Part shown: positions 19,217-28,610 of the stretch, one piece after another
How the letters are laid out: every line of letters starts with the position of its first letter
How positions within the stretch are numbered: position 1 is the first letter of the stretch
Origin: Catalinimonas alkaloidigena
GTDB lineage: Bacteria; Bacteroidota; Bacteroidia; Cytophagales; Flexibacteraceae
Direction of reading: 5' to 3'
Assembly (NCBI RefSeq): GCF_900100765.1
Contig: NZ_FNFO01000006.1
Location: forward strand, 124,001-188,000
Length of the DNA stretch: 64,000 nucleotides
Made by a program: the position numbers and the translations under genes
The notes under the pieces: generated by a model
What the model saw: only the letters and a program-made list of their open reading frames with translations
The model's database searches: none
What the model was told of the DNA's origin: nothing

Positions 19217-20293
19217 ATGACCACGACAACGCTTTCTTCGCATCGCCTGTACCACGCGCGGGGCCTCGCGCTCGGCTCGTTGGGAGCCGTCCTGGGGCTG
19301 GTAGCGCTGTGGGCGCTGGGCGTCGGAGCCGTACCGATTTCCGCAGGGGAAAGCCTCAGCATCCTGTGGCACCGGATGGTTGGAGGCGTGGGGCATTACT
19401 CGGACCGACAGGCCATGATTTTCTGGTCCATCCGGTTGCCACGCCTCGTGGAGACGCTGCTGGTCGGGGCCGCCCTCGGCGTGAGTGGATGCGCCCTGCA
19501 GGGCCTCTTTCGCAATCCGCTGGTGGAACCCGCGCTGATCGGCGTTTCCAGTGGTGCGGCCTTGTTTACGGTCGTCGCGATGGTGTTCAGCCAGGCGCTG
19601 GCGGGCACCCTGGCCGTCTTGTTCGGGAACTACCTCCTGCCGGCCTTTGCATTTGTGGGCGGGCTGGTCACTACCTGGATTGCCTACCGCCTCAGCCAGG
19701 CGCGCTTCCGCACTGACGTGACGCTCCTGATTCTGGCGGGTGTAGCCATGAATGCCCTAACCGGCGCACTGGTCGGACTCGTGATTTTCTATGCCGACGA
19801 TGCAGCACTCCGCGATTTTACGTTCTGGTCGCTGGGCGATCTGGGTGGTGCCCACTGGCAAAGCCTCCTGGTGCATACGCCCCTCCTGATCGGGGCAACG
19901 CTGGGACTTCTCTTCTTTCACCGGCCGCTTAATGCCCTGTCGCTGGGCGAATCGGAAGCGTTTCACATGGGCGTAGAAGTCGAAAAGGTGAAGAAGCAGG
20001 TGGTGGTACTCAGCGCACTGGCCGTGGGCAGCGCCGTTTCGCTCTGCGGCATCATCGGATTCGTTGGGCTCGTCGTGCCACACATGGTACGTCTGGTCTG
20101 GGGATCGGACCACCGCCTCGTGCTGCCCGCGTCGTGTTTAGGCGGGGCCCTGCTGCTGCTCCTTGCCGATCTGCTGGCTCGCACACTCGTGCGCCCGGCC
20201 GAGCTGCCCATTGGGGTCATCACGGCCCTGCTGGGCGCCCCGTTTTTCATGTTCCTGCTGGTACGTCAGAAACAAATCCACCACACACGATGA
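19217..20293 (+). CDS. hmuU: Heme ABC transporter permease (FecCD family)
   Basis: 358 residues with about nine or ten membrane helices. FecCD hallmarks: RLPRLVETLLVGAALGVSGC, then LQGLFRNPLVEPALIGVSSGAAL, and the cytoplasmic coupling part FVGLVVPHMVRLVWGSDHR. It forms the inner-membrane channel for the cargo delivered by HmuT. Its TGA overlaps the hmuV ATG (ATGA at 20290-20293), showing translational coupling. Confidence 0.94.
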   Translation: MTTTTLSSHRLYHARGLALGSLGAVLGLVALWALGVGAVPISAGESLSILWHRMVGGVGHYSDRQAMIFWSIRLPRLVETLLVGAALGVSGCALQGLFRNPLVEPALIGVSSGAALFTVVAMVFSQALAGTLAVLFGNYLLPAFAFVGGLVTTWIAYRLSQARFRTDVTLLILAGVAMNALTGALVGLVIFYADDAALRDFTFWSLGDLGGAHWQSLLVHTPLLIGATLGLLFFHRPLNALSLGESEAFHMGVEVEKVKKQVVVLSALAVGSAVSLCGIIGFVGLVVPHMVRLVWGSDHRLVLPASCLGGALLLLLADLLARTLVRPAELPIGVITALLGAPFFMFLLVRQKQIHHTR

Positions 20294-21099
20294 GTATACA
20301 CGCCCGCCATATCTCGTACCGCCGCGGCTCCCGCTATCTCCTGCGGGAAGTCTCCCTGACCCTGTCGCCGGGACGGATGCTGGCCGTGGTGGGTGCCAAC
20401 GGGGCGGGCAAATCGACACTGCTCAAAGTGCTTTCCGGCGAACTGCCCGCCACCGGCGAAGTACGGCTGGAAGCGCACCCGCTGGCTTCCTTCTCCGCAC
20501 GGGAGCTGGCGCTGCACCGGGCAGTGTTACCACAACAGGGCCAGGTGCATTTTCCCTATACCGTGCGCGAGGTGGTGCATCTGGGTCGGCAACCCCATCG
20601 GACCGCGCGTCAAGAGGACGAGCAGGTGGTGCAGCAGGTGATGGCGCTGACCGATACCCTTCCGTTTGCCGATCGGCACTACCAGTCGCTTTCGGGCGGC
20701 GAACAACAGCGGGTGCAACTGGCCCGGGTGCTGGCGCAGGTCTACCCGCCGCAGCCCCATCCGCGCTACATCCTGCTCGACGAGCCTACCGCCAGCCTCG
20801 ACCTGGCGCAGCAGCATCACGTGCTGAGTCGGGTCCGGCAGGCCTGTACCCACCAGATTGGTGTCCTGGCGATTGTCCACGACCTGAACCTGGCTGCCGC
20901 CTATGCCGACGAGCTGCTCCTGCTGAAAGCGGGGCGCGTGGTGGCCTACGGCCCAACGGCCGAGGTGCTGCAAGCTCACTGGATCGAACAGACCTTCGAC
21001 CACCCGGTGCGGCTGTTGTACGAAGCGGGGCAGCCCCTTCCTTTTATCGTTCCGGTTTCTTCTTCTATTGCTTCATTACATCACACGCCACATTCATGA
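20290..21099 (+). CDS. hmuV: Heme ABC transporter ATP-binding protein
   Basis: 269 residues. Walker A GANGAGKST is at 35-43. The ABC signature reads LSGGEQQRVQLARVL and Walker B is YILLDEPTASLD, followed by a conserved His in VHDLN. The start is the ATG at 20290, which overlaps the hmuU stop. The longer open frame upstream is in the permease gene and is not used. Its own TGA overlaps the hmuS ATG in the same way (21096-21099). It powers the HmuU permease. Confidence 0.95.
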   Translation: MSIHARHISYRRGSRYLLREVSLTLSPGRMLAVVGANGAGKSTLLKVLSGELPATGEVRLEAHPLASFSARELALHRAVLPQQGQVHFPYTVREVVHLGRQPHRTARQEDEQVVQQVMALTDTLPFADRHYQSLSGGEQQRVQLARVLAQVYPPQPHPRYILLDEPTASLDLAQQHHVLSRVRQACTHQIGVLAIVHDLNLAAAYADELLLLKAGRVVAYGPTAEVLQAHWIEQTFDHPVRLLYEAGQPLPFIVPVSSSIASLHHTPHS

Positions 21100-22154
21100 A
21101 ACATACGTCCGCCCTCCCCGATACCCCGATGGCCCTCCGACAGGCCTGGGATGACTTAAAAGCCCAGGAACCTCGCCTCCGCATTCGCGATTGCGCCGCG
21201 CAACTCGGCGTGAGCGAAGCCGAACTGCTGGCCACTACCGTCGGCGAAACGGCCGTCCGGCTACAGGGCGACTGGCCGCAGCTGGTGAAGCGCCTGCCCG
21301 ATCTGGGCCGGGTCATGTCGCTGACGCGGAATGCCAGCTGTGTGCTGGAACACAAAGGGCCGTTCCAGAAAGTCGATACGTTCGGCGAGGGCGACCGGGC
21401 CATGGGAACGGTGATCGGCCCCATCGAAACGCGGGTCTTCTTCAAAGCGTGGCACGTCGGCTTTGCCGTCCGCCTGGAGACGCCTCACGGCCTGCAACAG
21501 AGCCTGCAGATTTTTGATCGGGAAGGCACGGCCGTCACCAAGATTTACCTGCAACCGGAAAGTCACCAGGCCGTTTACGACCAACTCGTAGCCGATTACC
21601 GGGCCGAGGATCAAAGCAATGCGCAACCCACAACGCCCTACGCACCCGAGACGTACGCGACGGACGTGGACCGGGAAGCGCTGCTGCAGGATTGGGCTCA
21701 ATTGGAAGACACCCACCACTTTTTCGGCATGCTGCGGAAGCATCAGGTCCACCGCCTCGACGCACTCCATCTGGCCGAAGGGCGCTTTGCTCACCGCATT
21801 GCTCCGGAAGCCCTAGCGTCGCTGCTGGAAACGGCCGCGTCGACCCAACTGCCGATCATGATCTTCGCGGGCAACCGCGGCAACCTTCAGATTCATCAGG
21901 GAAAAGTGCGGACCATCCGCGTGATGGGCCCCTGGCTCAACGTGCTGGACCCCACGTTCAACATGCACCTGCGGCAGGACCACATCGATACGGCCTGGAT
22001 CGTGGAGAAACCGACGACCGACGGCACCGTGACGGCCCTCGAACTGTACGACCCGCATAAAAACCTGATTGCGCAACTGTTCGGTCTGCGGAAACCGGGC
22101 GTCCCCGAAAAGTCGGCCTGGCGCGCGCTGGTGGCCGAGCTTCCCCGCCTGTAA
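21096..22154 (+). CDS. hmuS: Hemin-degrading factor (HemS/ChuS/HmuS family)
   Basis: 352 residues, cytoplasmic, built of two similar halves as in HemS/ChuS. The first half contains GRVMSLTRNASCVLEHKGPF and FFKAWHVGFAVRLETPHGLQQSLQIFD; the second half repeats the pattern with GRFAHRIAPEAL and TAWIVEKPTTDGTVTALELYD. These proteins bind imported heme and store or open it to release iron. The ATG at 21096 is chosen because it overlaps the hmuV stop, which is the third coupled junction of the operon. Confidence 0.92.
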   Translation: MKHTSALPDTPMALRQAWDDLKAQEPRLRIRDCAAQLGVSEAELLATTVGETAVRLQGDWPQLVKRLPDLGRVMSLTRNASCVLEHKGPFQKVDTFGEGDRAMGTVIGPIETRVFFKAWHVGFAVRLETPHGLQQSLQIFDREGTAVTKIYLQPESHQAVYDQLVADYRAEDQSNAQPTTPYAPETYATDVDREALLQDWAQLEDTHHFFGMLRKHQVHRLDALHLAEGRFAHRIAPEALASLLETAASTQLPIMIFAGNRGNLQIHQGKVRTIRVMGPWLNVLDPTFNMHLRQDHIDTAWIVEKPTTDGTVTALELYDPHKNLIAQLFGLRKPGVPEKSAWRALVAELPRL

Positions 22155-22181
22155 CTACGAGCGCACCCTTTAGCGCTGCTG

Positions 22182-22200
22182 AAGGCACCGCGCCTTTTCT
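22182..22200 (+). terminator. Weak terminator after hmuS
   Basis: AAGGC and GCCTT form a 5-base stem around ACCGC, followed by TTCT. It is short, so read-through into the HmuY gene is likely. Confidence 0.35.
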
Positions 22201-22238
22201 TATAACAGTATCCTTAGCATTTGACCAACTCAACTCCC

Positions 22239-23519
22239 ATGCAAAAACCTATACTCCTTGCACTCGGCCTCTTGGCCGCCGGGCCCCTTACCGCTCAGAC
22301 CGTAACCGACACCGTTTCCATCGGGGCGGGCTACGCAAATCAGGTGTACTATAGCTTATCCGAGGGTCCGGTTCACACGGCCCCCACGACCAACTGGGAC
22401 CTGGCGTTTCAGGCCAACCTGTACGGAGCGGCCATCCGGGCCAACCACGTCGGAGGTGTGGAAGTGTACGATCCGGGCGTAGACGCATCGGCCTGGGCAA
22501 CCGTACTCGATACCAACGAAGCCGATACCTGGACGGCCTATTACAATGCCGATACCGCCTGGGAAACCGGCGCGTTCGACGCGGCCGGATGGTACACGTA
22601 CCAGGGGTCTGGTCTGGTGATCGGCACCAAGGTCTTTGCGCTGAAACTCGGGGACGGCCGCTACAAGAAACTTCTCATCGACGGCATCACCAACGGCGGG
22701 AGCGATCCGGCCTATGCCATTGTGTTTCGCTACGCCGATGTGGACGGAAGCAACGAAGTGGTGGATACGTTGGTGAAACCCGACTATGCCACGCAAAATT
22801 TCATCTACTATTCGCTGGCCGACGGCGCCGTGGTAGCCCAGGAACCGGCCGACCGCGCCACGTGGGATTTGGTCTTCACGCAGTATCTGGCCGATCTGGG
22901 CGGCATGCCCTATCCCGTGACGGGCGTGTTGCACAACTACATAGCCGCCGCGCCTTACGGGGGGAGTGGTACGCCTCCGAACGTGCTGGTGGCCGAGGTG
23001 AGTGACGTAGCCGTGGAAGAAGCCAGCGACTCCGGGCAGACGTACGCATCCGCCATCAACACCATCGGGTACGACTGGAAAGCGTTCAACATGACCAAGT
23101 TTACCTACGATGCCGTCGATAGCCTCTCCTACTTTGTACGGGCGATGGACGGACAGGTGTACCACGTGGCTTTTACCGGCTTCGGAGGGTCGGCCGACGG
23201 GACCTTTATCTTCACCAAAACCCTGATGCGCACCACGGCGGCCGACGATCGGCCAGGGCAGTCTTCTCTCCGCCTCTCCGTCTATCCGAACCCAACGGCT
23301 TCCAGTGCTGTGACGGTGGCCTATGCTGCTACGGAAGCGACCGCCACTTTGCAGCTTCACGACGTGTTGGGGCGCGAAGTCTGGTCGGGGTCGGTCACCG
23401 GTCCTACCGCGCTCGGCACCTATACCCTGCCCTCCCTTCCGCTGCGGGCCGGCACGTATCTGCTCTCGATGCAGAGCGGTACTCACCGCGTCAGCCAACG
23501 GGTCGTACTTACTCCTTAA
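22239..23519 (+). CDS. HmuY-type heme-binding protein with T9SS sorting tail
   Basis: 426 residues from the ATG at 22239 (a TTG 18 bases upstream is possible but lengthens the signal peptide without reason). Signal peptide 1-20 (ending PLTAQ). The HmuY domain has its usual two halves: GAGYANQVYYSLSEGPV with NWDLAFQ, then NFIYYSLADGAVVAQEP with TWDLVFTQYL and PVTGVLHN. The last 80 residues are a T9SS type A domain (LSVYPNPT, then LHDVLGREVWSG, then LRAGTYLLSM and VSQRVVL). A classical HmuY is a lipoprotein, so this variant is probably secreted or anchored through PorSS. It sits between hmuS and a TonB receptor, which supports a role in heme capture. Confidence 0.9.
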   Translation: MQKPILLALGLLAAGPLTAQTVTDTVSIGAGYANQVYYSLSEGPVHTAPTTNWDLAFQANLYGAAIRANHVGGVEVYDPGVDASAWATVLDTNEADTWTAYYNADTAWETGAFDAAGWYTYQGSGLVIGTKVFALKLGDGRYKKLLIDGITNGGSDPAYAIVFRYADVDGSNEVVDTLVKPDYATQNFIYYSLADGAVVAQEPADRATWDLVFTQYLADLGGMPYPVTGVLHNYIAAAPYGGSGTPPNVLVAEVSDVAVEEASDSGQTYASAINTIGYDWKAFNMTKFTYDAVDSLSYFVRAMDGQVYHVAFTGFGGSADGTFIFTKTLMRTTAADDRPGQSSLRLSVYPNPTASSAVTVAYAATEATATLQLHDVLGREVWSGSVTGPTALGTYTLPSLPLRAGTYLLSMQSGTHRVSQRVVLTP

Positions 23520-23620
23520 GCGTAGTTCCATGTGTGTTCACCTGTCCGCCACAACGGCCGGGACCAGCAACTCGGGCTCGGTCAGCAAGAGCGGGCAGGT
23601 GTTTTTTCCAAGGCTTCTGT

Positions 23621-25876
23621 ATGCGTAGTGTCCCCGGCATTCTGCTGTTTCTTTTCGGCTGGCTCCCGTTCCAGGCCCGTGCGCAGACGGTGCAGGTGCG
23701 GGATCGGGCCGACGACCGTCCGCTGGCCGATGCCTACGTGGTGTTTACCACGCTGCGCACCGGTGCGGCGGCCTATCGGCTGACGGATCAGGACGGACAC
23801 GCGCAGTCTCCGTTCGCCGAGCCGGTTCAGGTGGAAACCCGGCTGATCGGCTACCGCACGCGCACCGATACCCTGCAACCGGACCAGACCTACACGCTGT
23901 ACCTGGAAGCCGACGTACAGAACCTCGACGAGGTGGTCGTAACGGGTACGTACCAGCCATCGCCCCGCCACGAGGTGCTGCAACGCACCCGGGTGATCGG
24001 CGCGCAGCGCATCCAGCAACAGGGAGCGCTGACCCTTCCGGATGTGCTGCGCAACGAACTCAACATCGGGCTGTCGCGCGACGGCGTGCTGGGCACCTCG
24101 GTTTCCCTCCAAGGCCTGGGCGGCGAAAACGTGAAGATCCTGATCGACGGGGTGCCGGTGGTCGGGCGCCAGGACGGCATCCTCGACCTGAACCAACTGC
24201 AACTCGACGACATCGCCCGCATCGAAATTGTGGAAGGCCCCATGTCGGTCAAGTACGGGGCCGATGCGCTGGCCGGCGTCATCAACCTGATTACCAAAGA
24301 AGCGCAGGAAGGCTGGGAACTCGGTGTACAGTCGCATACCGAATCGGCGCGGCAGTACCTTTCGGAGCACGAGGGCACCCACCGCCAGAGCCTGTCGGGC
24401 AGTTACCACACGGGGAAAGCCACACTGCAAGGCCGGGGCGGGCGCTACTTTTTCGGGGGCGTTCCGCAACCGGGCGTAGCGCGCGCGCGGATCTGGAATC
24501 CGAAGCAACAGCACTTCGGTACCGCCCAGGTGGGCTACACGTTCCGTCGGCTGAAACTGCATTACAAGCTGGACGGCCTCGACGAACAGATCTACAGCCT
24601 GGGGGCACCCCGCTACACCGGCACGCGCCTGGTGGCGACCGACGACCGCTTTCAGGTACGGCGCTTGACGCAGGTACTTTCGGCGGCGGCGCCGCAGGAA
24701 GCGCGTCTTCGCTGGGACGTCTTCGTCTCGCGGCAGGACTTCCTGCGCGCCCGCACCGGCACCGTCAAAGACCTGGTGACCCTGCATGAACAGGCACGCG
24801 GGGGCAGCGACAGCGACACCAGTCGGCTGGTCAATTACCACTCGCGGGGTTCGCTCATCAAAGGCCGGGAAGACGCGTGGCTGGGCTACGAAGTCGGTTA
24901 CGAAGTAGACCGGGAAACCGGACGGGGGGCGCGCATTCGCGACGGACAACAAACGCTCTACGACGTGGCGGTGTTCGCCTCGGCAGAGCTGCAACCCGTG
25001 CCGCGCCTGCTGCTCAAGCCAGGGCTGCGGCTGGCCTACAACAGCCAGTATCAGGCCCCGCCCGTCCCATCGCTGAATGTAAAATACGACCTCTCCGATG
25101 CCTGGGCACTCCGCTTCACCTACGGGCGGGGATTTCGGGCGCCGTCGCTCAGTGAACTGTACCTGGAGTTCATGGACATCAACCACAACGTCCACGGCAA
25201 TCCCGACCTGCGTGCCGAGTATTCGCACCACCTGGGGCTTTCTTCGGCGTTGCGGTGGGAACGGTGGGGCCTTGACTGGCAGACGGAACTGTCGCTGTTT
25301 TACAACGACGTGCGCGACAAAATCAGCCTGATTCAAGACACGCTCACCAACGACGCCTACCCCGTGCCGCGCTATCTTTATTTTAACATTGACCGGTTTC
25401 GCTCCCAGGGCGGTCAGTGGGAATTGCGCGCCCGGCGCCAGCGGCTGGAGGCGGGCGTGGGGGTCGGCTATACGGGTCGGCTGAATCAATACGAAGCCGC
25501 GTACACCACCGAAGCGCCCCGGTTTTTCTACAGCCCGCAACTGTCGGCTACCCTGAGTTACCGCCCCTTTGCCCGGGGACCTCAACTCTCGCTCTTTTAC
25601 AAACGTACCGGCCGGACGCCCCTGCCAGGCCTGACCGCCGAAGGGCAACTGGTCACCTACCAGCAACCCGCCTACGCCTGGCTGGACGCAAGTGCTGTCC
25701 AGTCGTGGTGGGACGATCGGCTGACGCTGACCCTCGGCGTGCGGAACCTGCTGGACGTGACCAACGTGCGGGCGGGCTTCAGCGACAGCGCCCACGATGG
25801 CGGCTCCCAGACCTTGCTGGCGGTGGGGCGCAGTGGCTTCTTCCGGTTGCAATTTCTCATCTCCAACGCCCACTAA
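23621..25876 (+). CDS. TonB-dependent receptor, probably for heme
   Basis: 751 residues from the ATG at 23621, chosen because it begins the signal peptide (MRSVPGILLFLFGWLPFQARAQ); an earlier in-frame start adds a non-signal extension. A short CarboxypepD_reg-like region follows. The plug carries LDEVVVTGTYQPSPR (TonB box-like), LIDGVPVVGRQDG and RIEIVEGPMSVKYGADALAGVINLITK. The barrel contains FTYGRGFRAPSLSELYLEF and NPDLRAEYSHH, the blocks used by HmuR/HasR-type receptors, and ends GRSGFFRLQFLISNAH. It is flanked by two HmuY-type genes, so heme is the likely ligand. Confidence 0.92.
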   Translation: MRSVPGILLFLFGWLPFQARAQTVQVRDRADDRPLADAYVVFTTLRTGAAAYRLTDQDGHAQSPFAEPVQVETRLIGYRTRTDTLQPDQTYTLYLEADVQNLDEVVVTGTYQPSPRHEVLQRTRVIGAQRIQQQGALTLPDVLRNELNIGLSRDGVLGTSVSLQGLGGENVKILIDGVPVVGRQDGILDLNQLQLDDIARIEIVEGPMSVKYGADALAGVINLITKEAQEGWELGVQSHTESARQYLSEHEGTHRQSLSGSYHTGKATLQGRGGRYFFGGVPQPGVARARIWNPKQQHFGTAQVGYTFRRLKLHYKLDGLDEQIYSLGAPRYTGTRLVATDDRFQVRRLTQVLSAAAPQEARLRWDVFVSRQDFLRARTGTVKDLVTLHEQARGGSDSDTSRLVNYHSRGSLIKGREDAWLGYEVGYEVDRETGRGARIRDGQQTLYDVAVFASAELQPVPRLLLKPGLRLAYNSQYQAPPVPSLNVKYDLSDAWALRFTYGRGFRAPSLSELYLEFMDINHNVHGNPDLRAEYSHHLGLSSALRWERWGLDWQTELSLFYNDVRDKISLIQDTLTNDAYPVPRYLYFNIDRFRSQGGQWELRARRQRLEAGVGVGYTGRLNQYEAAYTTEAPRFFYSPQLSATLSYRPFARGPQLSLFYKRTGRTPLPGLTAEGQLVTYQQPAYAWLDASAVQSWWDDRLTLTLGVRNLLDVTNVRAGFSDSAHDGGSQTLLAVGRSGFFRLQFLISNAH

Positions 25877-25881
25877 TTCCC

Positions 25882-26901
25882 GTGCTGTTCTCTCGTCTTT
25901 CGTGGTGGTCCCGACTTTGCTCCGTAGTGCTTCTGCCCTTGGGGACGATGCTCAGCGGATGCCTGGCGGAAGATACGCCTCTGCAACTCCCGCCCCCGGG
26001 ACCGGAAGAAACGTTTCAGGCCGACCTGGGGTCCGGTTATGGCGATCAGGTCTATTTCGATTTCAGCACGGGACAGGCAACCGTCCGCGACCGGGAAAGC
26101 TGGGATCTGGGGTTCTATTGCGGTCCCGACAGCTTCTATGTGGTATTGAACGGCGCCAAGCGGATGTACGCCGCCGATCCGCAGACCGAAGACTTTGCGA
26201 GCGTTACCAGCCGGGCGGGACTCGCGTTTCGGCCCGATCCGCCGAGCGGACTTCTGGACAGCACGGTGCTGGGCCGATGGTGGACGCGGGCGACCGACGC
26301 CCCGGTATTTGTCATCGACCGCGGCCAGAAAACGTCCGGTTTGCCGATCGGCACAAAAAAAATTCAGCTGCGCCGGGCGGGGCATCAGGTCGTGCTGCGA
26401 TACGCAGACCTGAACGGGGCGGGCGAAGATTCCCTGCGGATCACGCAGGACCCGCTGTACAACCTAATGTTCTTTTCCTTTGAGGATGGTGGGCAACTCG
26501 TCGAAGTAGAGCCGCCGAAAACCGATTGGGACGTGGTTTTCACCACCTATACCCATATTTTCGAGGACCAGCCCGATCCGGCCTTCCGCTTCTACCTGGT
26601 CAACGGCGTGCTGCTCAACCGCCACGCCACAGTCGCTACCGACTCCATTCCGGCCCGGCAACAGCCCTTTGCGTCCCTGACGCTGGAACAGGTACCGGCC
26701 TATGCCTTTACGGCACAACTGGATGTGATCGGGTTTGACTGGAAGACCTTCGACATGGCCACAAACCAGTACACCGTGCACGACGACTGGTCGTATCTGG
26801 TCCGCACGGCCGAAAACCACTACTATAAACTTCAGTTTCTCAGCTTTTACAACGACGCCGGTGACCGGGGGTACCCCCTGATCCGCTACCAGCGCTTGTG
26901 A
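25882..26901 (+). CDS. HmuY-type heme-binding lipoprotein
   Basis: 339 residues from a GTG at 25882, 5 bases after the receptor stop codon. The signal ends MLSGC, a good lipobox. Both HmuY halves are present: FQADLGSGYGDQVYFDFSTG with SWDLGFY, then NLMFFSFEDGGQLVEVEPP with DWDVVFTTYTH and YLVNGVLLN. It also has FDWKTFDMATNQY. It lacks a T9SS tail and differs clearly in sequence from the copy at 22239, so the locus has one lipid-anchored and one T9SS-sorted heme binder around one receptor. It may pass heme to the receptor at the outer membrane. Confidence 0.88.
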   Translation: MLFSRLSWWSRLCSVVLLPLGTMLSGCLAEDTPLQLPPPGPEETFQADLGSGYGDQVYFDFSTGQATVRDRESWDLGFYCGPDSFYVVLNGAKRMYAADPQTEDFASVTSRAGLAFRPDPPSGLLDSTVLGRWWTRATDAPVFVIDRGQKTSGLPIGTKKIQLRRAGHQVVLRYADLNGAGEDSLRITQDPLYNLMFFSFEDGGQLVEVEPPKTDWDVVFTTYTHIFEDQPDPAFRFYLVNGVLLNRHATVATDSIPARQQPFASLTLEQVPAYAFTAQLDVIGFDWKTFDMATNQYTVHDDWSYLVRTAENHYYKLQFLSFYNDAGDRGYPLIRYQRL

Positions 26902-26981
26902 CGATGGCCACTGGTTACAGGAATGTGCTCCTTTCGTGCGTAGAAGTGCTTGATGCTCCTTATCTTTACTCTTTCTAAATA

Positions 26982-28205
26982 ATGACTTCCAACTCCACGC
27001 CTTTGACTCTGAAACGCCTGATCGGCTCCCTGCACCTCTGGCTCGGCCTTGCGTCCGGGCTTATTGTCTTCATTGTGGCACTGACGGGCTGTCTGTACGC
27101 CTTCCAGGAAGAAATTCAGAACCTCACCCAGCCGTACCGCTTCGTCGAAGAGGCCCAGGGCACTCCCCTGCCGCCCTCGCAGTTGCAGCGCATTGCCGAA
27201 GAGGCCCTGCCCGAAAAGAAGGTACACGCCGTGCTTTACCCTAAAGCCGGCGAGGCCGCCCAGGTCATTTTCTACAACTACGAGCCGGAGTACTATTATT
27301 ACCTGGTCTACCTCAACCCTTACACGGGCGCCATCCAGCAGGTCAAGGACATGGAAGCAGATTTCTTTCAGATTGTGCTCGACGGTCACTTTTACCTCTG
27401 GCTGCCGGCCCCCATCGGGCAACCGGTCGTGGCAACTGCTACTCTGGTGTTTGTGGTGATGCTGCTGACCGGACTGGTGCTGTGGTGGCCCAAAAACAAG
27501 TCCGCCGCACGGCAGCGCTTTTCCATCAAGTGGAACGCCCGCTGGCGGCGAAAGAATTACGATCTGCACAACGTTTTGGGGGTTTATGCGCTCTGGCTTG
27601 CGCTGGTGCTGGCCCTGACGGGGCTGGTGTGGGGCTTTCAGTGGTTTGCGCAAGGCACATATACGGCCCTGGGGGGTGAGAAGGAGCTGATGTACATCGA
27701 GCCGCTTTCCGACACCACGGCCACGCTCGTTCAGGAAGCCGAAGCCGTACCGGCGATGGACCGGATCTGGCAGCAAATGCGCCGCGAACATCCCACGGCC
27801 GAAGTGCTGGAAGTGCACGTTCCTGAAACGCCCGCCTCGCCGATTGCCGCCAACGTCAATACGCAGGACGGCACGTTCTGGCGACTGGACTACCGCTATT
27901 TCGATCAGTATACGTTAGAAGAACTCTCGGTCGACCACGTGTACGGACGCCTGGCCGACGCCGATGCGACCGACAAACTGTTCCGGATGAATTACGACAT
28001 CCATACCGGGGCCATTCTGGGCTTTCCCGGAAAACTGCTCGCTTTCTTTGCAAGCCTGATCGTTGCCAGTCTGCCGGTAACCGGTTTTCTGATCTGGTGG
28101 GGACGCCGGAAAAAATCGCGTCAGCGCAACCCGCTGCCCAAACGGTCGGCACCGGCACCAGCCCGTAAAAATCGCGCGGCCGTGGCGCGTGTCGATCCTT
28201 CCTGA
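26982..28205 (+). CDS. PepSY domain membrane protein
   Basis: 407 residues with four membrane helices (about 17-40, 147-170, 197-222 and 345-370). The first helix region reads LHLWLGLASGLIVFIVALTGC and the second ends VLWWPKNK, the pattern of PepSY-associated transmembrane proteins that occur with siderophore and heme receptors and are thought to help reduce or release iron. His residues in helices 1 and 3 (LHLWLG, LHNVLGVYALW) could carry heme. The gene is 80 bases downstream of the HmuY lipoprotein. A weak half operator (TTCTAAAT, 26973-26980) adjoins the start. It ends in a perfect terminator. Confidence 0.88.
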   Translation: MTSNSTPLTLKRLIGSLHLWLGLASGLIVFIVALTGCLYAFQEEIQNLTQPYRFVEEAQGTPLPPSQLQRIAEEALPEKKVHAVLYPKAGEAAQVIFYNYEPEYYYYLVYLNPYTGAIQQVKDMEADFFQIVLDGHFYLWLPAPIGQPVVATATLVFVVMLLTGLVLWWPKNKSAARQRFSIKWNARWRRKNYDLHNVLGVYALWLALVLALTGLVWGFQWFAQGTYTALGGEKELMYIEPLSDTTATLVQEAEAVPAMDRIWQQMRREHPTAEVLEVHVPETPASPIAANVNTQDGTFWRLDYRYFDQYTLEELSVDHVYGRLADADATDKLFRMNYDIHTGAILGFPGKLLAFFASLIVASLPVTGFLIWWGRRKKSRQRNPLPKRSAPAPARKNRAAVARVDPS

Positions 28206-28233
28206 TCTTACTTCGTTTGGCACCCAACGCATC

Positions 28234-28286
28234 AGCACGTTCTCTGTACTGCGACTAACACCGGTACAGAGAACGTGCTTTTTTTG
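28234..28286 (+). terminator. Terminator after PepSY gene
   Basis: A perfect 16-base stem (28234-28249 with 28264-28279), 14-base loop, then a run of seven T. This probably ends the heme operon. Confidence 0.93.
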
Positions 28287-28551
28287 GCTTCTCTCGGTAG
28301 CCACATCGAGCTATTGCCCATTCGAGACCACAGCGTTTGCGCCCCCATGTGCGACGCCCTCGTTGCCCTTACGCCTGGTGGCATACCACGAGGTTGAGGC
28401 TACGCTTCCCGTTTTGAACCCTCTCCACTTCGCCGATCCGGGCAGTTTGCACAGGCATTGGTGCCTCTAAGTCAGCGCTCTCTTCCATCGTCTTTGAGCG
28501 TTGCCAACGCCACCCGGTGGCCTTTTCCCGGCGGGTTTACTGAACCTGCAT
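28287..28551. other. Gap between convergent terminators
   Basis: About 265 bases with no supported gene, repeat or promoter. Confidence 0.45.
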
Positions 28552-28584
28552 AAAAAAAACGGCGCGTATACATACCCGCCGTTT
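28552..28584 (-). terminator. Terminator after the siderophore receptor
   Basis: On the minus strand AAACGGCG pairs with CGCCGTTT, followed by a run of T. It lies 27 bases beyond the stop codon. Confidence 0.85.
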
Positions 28585-28610
28585 CATCGCTTAGCTGAAG
28601 AGGTTCGTGG

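Noticed and set aside
20163-21095. A long open frame in phase with hmuS running back through hmuV
   Set aside because: The ATGA overlap at 21096 and the HemS-type start make the short form right. The upstream part is only the out-of-frame reading of hmuV.
23582-25873. A 763-residue open frame opposite the heme TonB receptor
   Set aside because: It is the mirror of a well-supported receptor, with low-complexity Arg/Gly/Val-rich sequence and no family features. The same holds for similar antisense frames at 28707-30917, 11503-13116, 42216-43964 and 45455-47146.
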